Part shown: one piece after another, positions 6,327 to 7,843 of the stretch | Position numbering within the stretch: position 1 is the stretch's first letter | Layout: every line of letters begins with the position of its first letter | Assembly: GCA_016871475.1 (NCBI GenBank) | Contig: VHDG01000161.1 | Location: 1 to 7,843, forward strand | DNA: 7,843 nucleotides | Direction of reading: 5' to 3' | Source of the DNA: Verrucomicrobiota bacterium | Lineage (GTDB): Bacteria > Verrucomicrobiota > Verrucomicrobiia > Limisphaerales > UBA11320 | Translations under genes and position numbers: made by a program | Notes under the pieces: model-generated | Told to the model about the DNA's origin: nothing | Seen by the model: only the letters and a program-made list of their open reading frames with translations | Database searches by the model: none

Positions 6327-7843
6327 CAAACCCGCCCCCCCAAAGCCGACGACGAGCCGCACGCAAGCTGCGCATGCTGCTGGCATTGGGCTTTTGCCTG
6401 GGGGCGGTGGTTTATTGGTTTTCGACCCGGAAGTCCCCGGAACAGGAGTTGCCTGCCAATTCCTTCCATGAGGTGAAGCGGTCGGACCTGCTGATTACGG
6501 TGACGGAGGATGGATCGCTCCGGGCAGTCAACGAGACCATCATTCGGAGCGCTCTCGAGGGAACAGCGCGTATTCTCTATCTGGCCCCGGAGGGTTCCTA
6601 TGTTCGACGCGATGATCTCCTCGTGGAGCTCGATGCCTCCGCCGTGAAGGATCGGCTGCATCAGATGGAGATCGAGTATGAGGATGCTTCATTCCTCCTG
6701 GCCCAGGCCAGGCAAAACCTCGCGATCCAGGAAAGCCTGGCCGAGAGCCAGATCAAGGAGGCGGAGCTGAGGGTGGAGTTCGCCCAAACGGACGTGGAGA
6801 AGTACCGGGATGGGGATGCGCCGCTGCAGTTCCGGACAGCGGATGTCCGCATCAAGGTGCTGGAGGAGCAGGTCCGGATCGCTCGCGAACGCGCCGAGAG
6901 GACGGAGACCTTGTTCAAGGGAAACAATGCCACCCGTTCGGAGATGGAAGCCGATGCGCTCACACTGAAACGGGAACAGCTCTCGCTGGATCAGTACAAG
7001 GAGGATCTGCGGTTGGTTAAGAAGTTTGACCAGCCCAACGCGCTCCGCGCTCTTCAGGCAACCCTGGAGAAGGAGCAACTGGAACTGGTTCGCCTCCGGC
7101 ATCGGACATCGAATGAACTTTCACAGGCTTCGGCCGACCTGCGCACCAGCCGTCGTGCCCTTGAGCTCCTGGAGGACAACATCTCCGATCAGATGCAACG
7201 CCTGGAGAACGCCAAGATCTACGCGCCGCAGCCCGGACTCGTATCCTACGCTGCGGTCAACCCCTTCCAGCTGGCGGGCATGTTGGGGGGGGATGAGGGA
7301 CGGTCCCGTGGAATTGGCCGCGGCTTGTCGGGGTTCCGGGACAATTCAGGAATCCTGCGAGGCGGGATCCCCGGCGGTGGATTCGGAGGTCCCGGGGGAA
7401 GCATGGGAGGAGGCCGGGGCCGATCACGAGGCTCAGGCTCAGGCTCAGGAGGCGGTGGATCCTCTGCCTCCGCCAGCTCCTCGCGTGGCTCATCCACACC
7501 CTCCGCAGCCGTGAGCGCCGGTTCCGCTGCAGGAGGGGCATCAACCCCAACCACGACCACCCCATCGGGATCCAGCTCCGGAGCAGCCTCCTCCACCGGA
7601 GCCAGCCTCGGCAATTCAGCGGGTGGAGGACGATCGGGAGCAGGCGGAGCCGGCAGCGGCGGTCTCGCCGGTGGCTCCGCCCCACGATCTTCCTCAAGCG
7701 GCAGCCCATCCTTCACCACCTTCCCCTCCCTGCGGCAGAATTCCACCCCGCCTCCCAGTGCTTCGGCGAGCGGAGCTCTCTCTGCCGCGGCAACCGGCAC
7801 CGGCGGAGGCACGTCGATGGGAGGACAAAGTGCTTTCGCCAAT
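6323..7843 (+). CDS. Second HlyD/MacA-type adaptor with a large Gly/Ser-rich insertion (3' end missing)
   Basis: The GTG at 6323 overlaps the previous stop (GTGA). The frame is open for 507 codons to the window edge, so the gene is incomplete. ATG 6374 (codon 18) is an alternative start but would remove the basic residues before the anchor. The layout follows the first adaptor: anchor (about 17-33), HEVKRSDLLITV, first lipoyl half (about 72-104), long coiled-coil hairpin (about 109-296), then YAPQPGLVSYA (300-310), the start of the second lipoyl half. Residues 139-158 match the first adaptor at 15 of 20 positions. The hairpin tip reads R193-x3-L197-x6-T204, keeping the Arg lost in its neighbour. 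After residue 310 the lipoyl domain is broken by a low-complexity segment that runs to the window end; residues 341-507 contain no Asp, Glu, Lys, Cys, Trp, Tyr or His. The rest of the lipoyl, barrel and membrane-proximal domains should follow beyond 7843. A C7 run follows the start codon closely (6335-6341). Confidence 0.85.
   Translation, partial: MTNPPPQSRRRAARKLRMLLALGFCLGAVVYWFSTRKSPEQELPANSFHEVKRSDLLITVTEDGSLRAVNETIIRSALEGTARILYLAPEGSYVRRDDLLVELDASAVKDRLHQMEIEYEDASFLLAQARQNLAIQESLAESQIKEAELRVEFAQTDVEKYRDGDAPLQFRTADVRIKVLEEQVRIARERAERTETLFKGNNATRSEMEADALTLKREQLSLDQYKEDLRLVKKFDQPNALRALQATLEKEQLELVRLRHRTSNELSQASADLRTSRRALELLEDNISDQMQRLENAKIYAPQPGLVSYAAVNPFQLAGMLGGDEGRSRGIGRGLSGFRDNSGILRGGIPGGGFGGPGGSMGGGRGRSRGSGSGSGGGGSSASASSSRGSSTPSAAVSAGSAAGGASTPTTTTPSGSSSGAASSTGASLGNSAGGGRSGAGGAGSGGLAGGSAPRSSSSGSPSFTTFPSLRQNSTPPPSASASGALSAAATGTGGGTSMGGQSAFAN
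7276..7299 (+). other. Potential G-quadruplex with G8 run at the insertion boundary
   Basis: On the coding strand the bases run GGG, six-base loop, eight G (7285-7292), four-base loop, GGG. The G8 can supply two triplets with a two-base loop, so the stretch meets the G3+N1-7 pattern for a four-tract quadruplex in DNA or mRNA. It lies about 25 bases after the last codon that aligns with the first adaptor. It may be only a by-product of Gly codons. Confidence 0.4.
7430..7447 (+). repeat. Three tandem GGCTCA hexamers
   Basis: Three exact in-frame copies of GGCTCA encode Gly-Ser-Gly-Ser-Gly-Ser within the adaptor insertion and are followed by a Gly-rich run. Each unit is two codons, so gain or loss of copies would change protein length without shifting the frame. 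Confidence 0.8.

Larger units (their letters stand above)
7253..7843 (+). other. Low-complexity Gly/Ser/Ala/Thr/Pro-rich coding insertion in the adaptor
   Basis: Codons 311-507 of the second adaptor encode a disordered-looking segment. It begins with a transition (AAVNPFQLAGMLGG), then a Gly/Arg-rich part up to about residue 369, then Gly/Ser, Ser/Thr/Ala and Ser/Pro stretches. It lacks a strict period such as Gly-X-Y, and no RTX, collagen or known domain motif is seen. The frame stays open throughout while frame +2 stops at 7514 and frame +3 stops just after the G8 run, which argues that it is truly translated. It replaces the 13-residue Ser/Gly loop (308-320) of the first adaptor. The end lies outside the window. 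Confidence 0.75.

Noticed and set aside
7285..7292. Sequencing frameshift at the G8 run creating a false insertion
   Set aside because: One alternate frame stops at once and the other at 7514, while the present frame stays open to the window end with consistent composition. The insertion is therefore probably real, though read data are needed.
7026..7514. Plus-strand frame of 162 codons overlapping the second adaptor
   Set aside because: It is an alternate frame of a clear adaptor gene with an Arg/Trp/Ser-rich, non-protein-like start; no family signal.
7246..7842. Minus-strand open frame of 198 codons, Pro/Glu-rich
   Set aside because: It is the antisense of the Gly/Ser-rich insertion; GC-rich low-complexity DNA gives long open antisense frames. 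The plus frame continues a recognisable adaptor without a break.
1..7843. CRISPR array, tRNA, rRNA or insertion sequence
   Set aside because: No regularly spaced repeats, tRNA-like cloverleaf, rRNA motif, transposase or terminal inverted repeats were noticed on either strand.

Overview
The window reads as GC-rich chromosomal DNA from a Gram-negative, double-membrane bacterium. A PVC-group organism, most likely Verrucomicrobiota or a relative, is my best guess. This is inference from protein style: a secreted CehA/McbA-type PHP protein with a long N-terminal extension, a DUF5009/HGSNAT-like membrane acyltransferase, and HlyD-type adaptors with a very long coiled-coil hairpin are a combination I associate with that group. 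No marker gene is present to confirm it, and clear Shine-Dalgarno sequences are missing in front of most starts.

Layout. Bases 1-1407 (minus strand) hold the first 469 codons of an exported CehA/McbA-like metallohydrolase whose C-terminal part lies outside the window. It is transcribed away from a multi-pass membrane acyltransferase-family protein (1517-2773, plus strand), and the two share a short divergent control region. A gap of about 266 bases follows. It contains a perfect 10-bp inverted repeat built from two GCGATCGC palindromes and a plausible sigma-70-type promoter.

Bases 3040-7843 are a tightly packed plus-strand operon for a tripartite export system: a lipid-anchored TolC-family outer-membrane channel, then two paralogous HlyD/MacA-type periplasmic adaptors. 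Both junctions are 4-base stop/start overlaps (ATGA, then GTGA). No inner-membrane pump is in the window; an ABC (MacB-like) or other transporter would be expected just downstream, by analogy with related operons.

How they would work together: an inner-membrane pump would pass substrate into a ring made of one or both adaptors, which docks tip to tip with the TolC-like channel. The two adaptors are clearly related along their whole shared length, but they differ at the hairpin-tip residues that contact TolC in other systems.

The most striking feature is in the second adaptor. Its lipoyl domain is interrupted by a low-complexity Gly/Ser/Ala/Thr/Pro-rich segment of at least about 190 residues, still running at the window edge. 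It sits exactly where the first adaptor has a loop of about 13 residues. The boundary of this insertion also carries a G8 run inside a potential G-quadruplex. The substrate of the export system cannot be told from this sequence.
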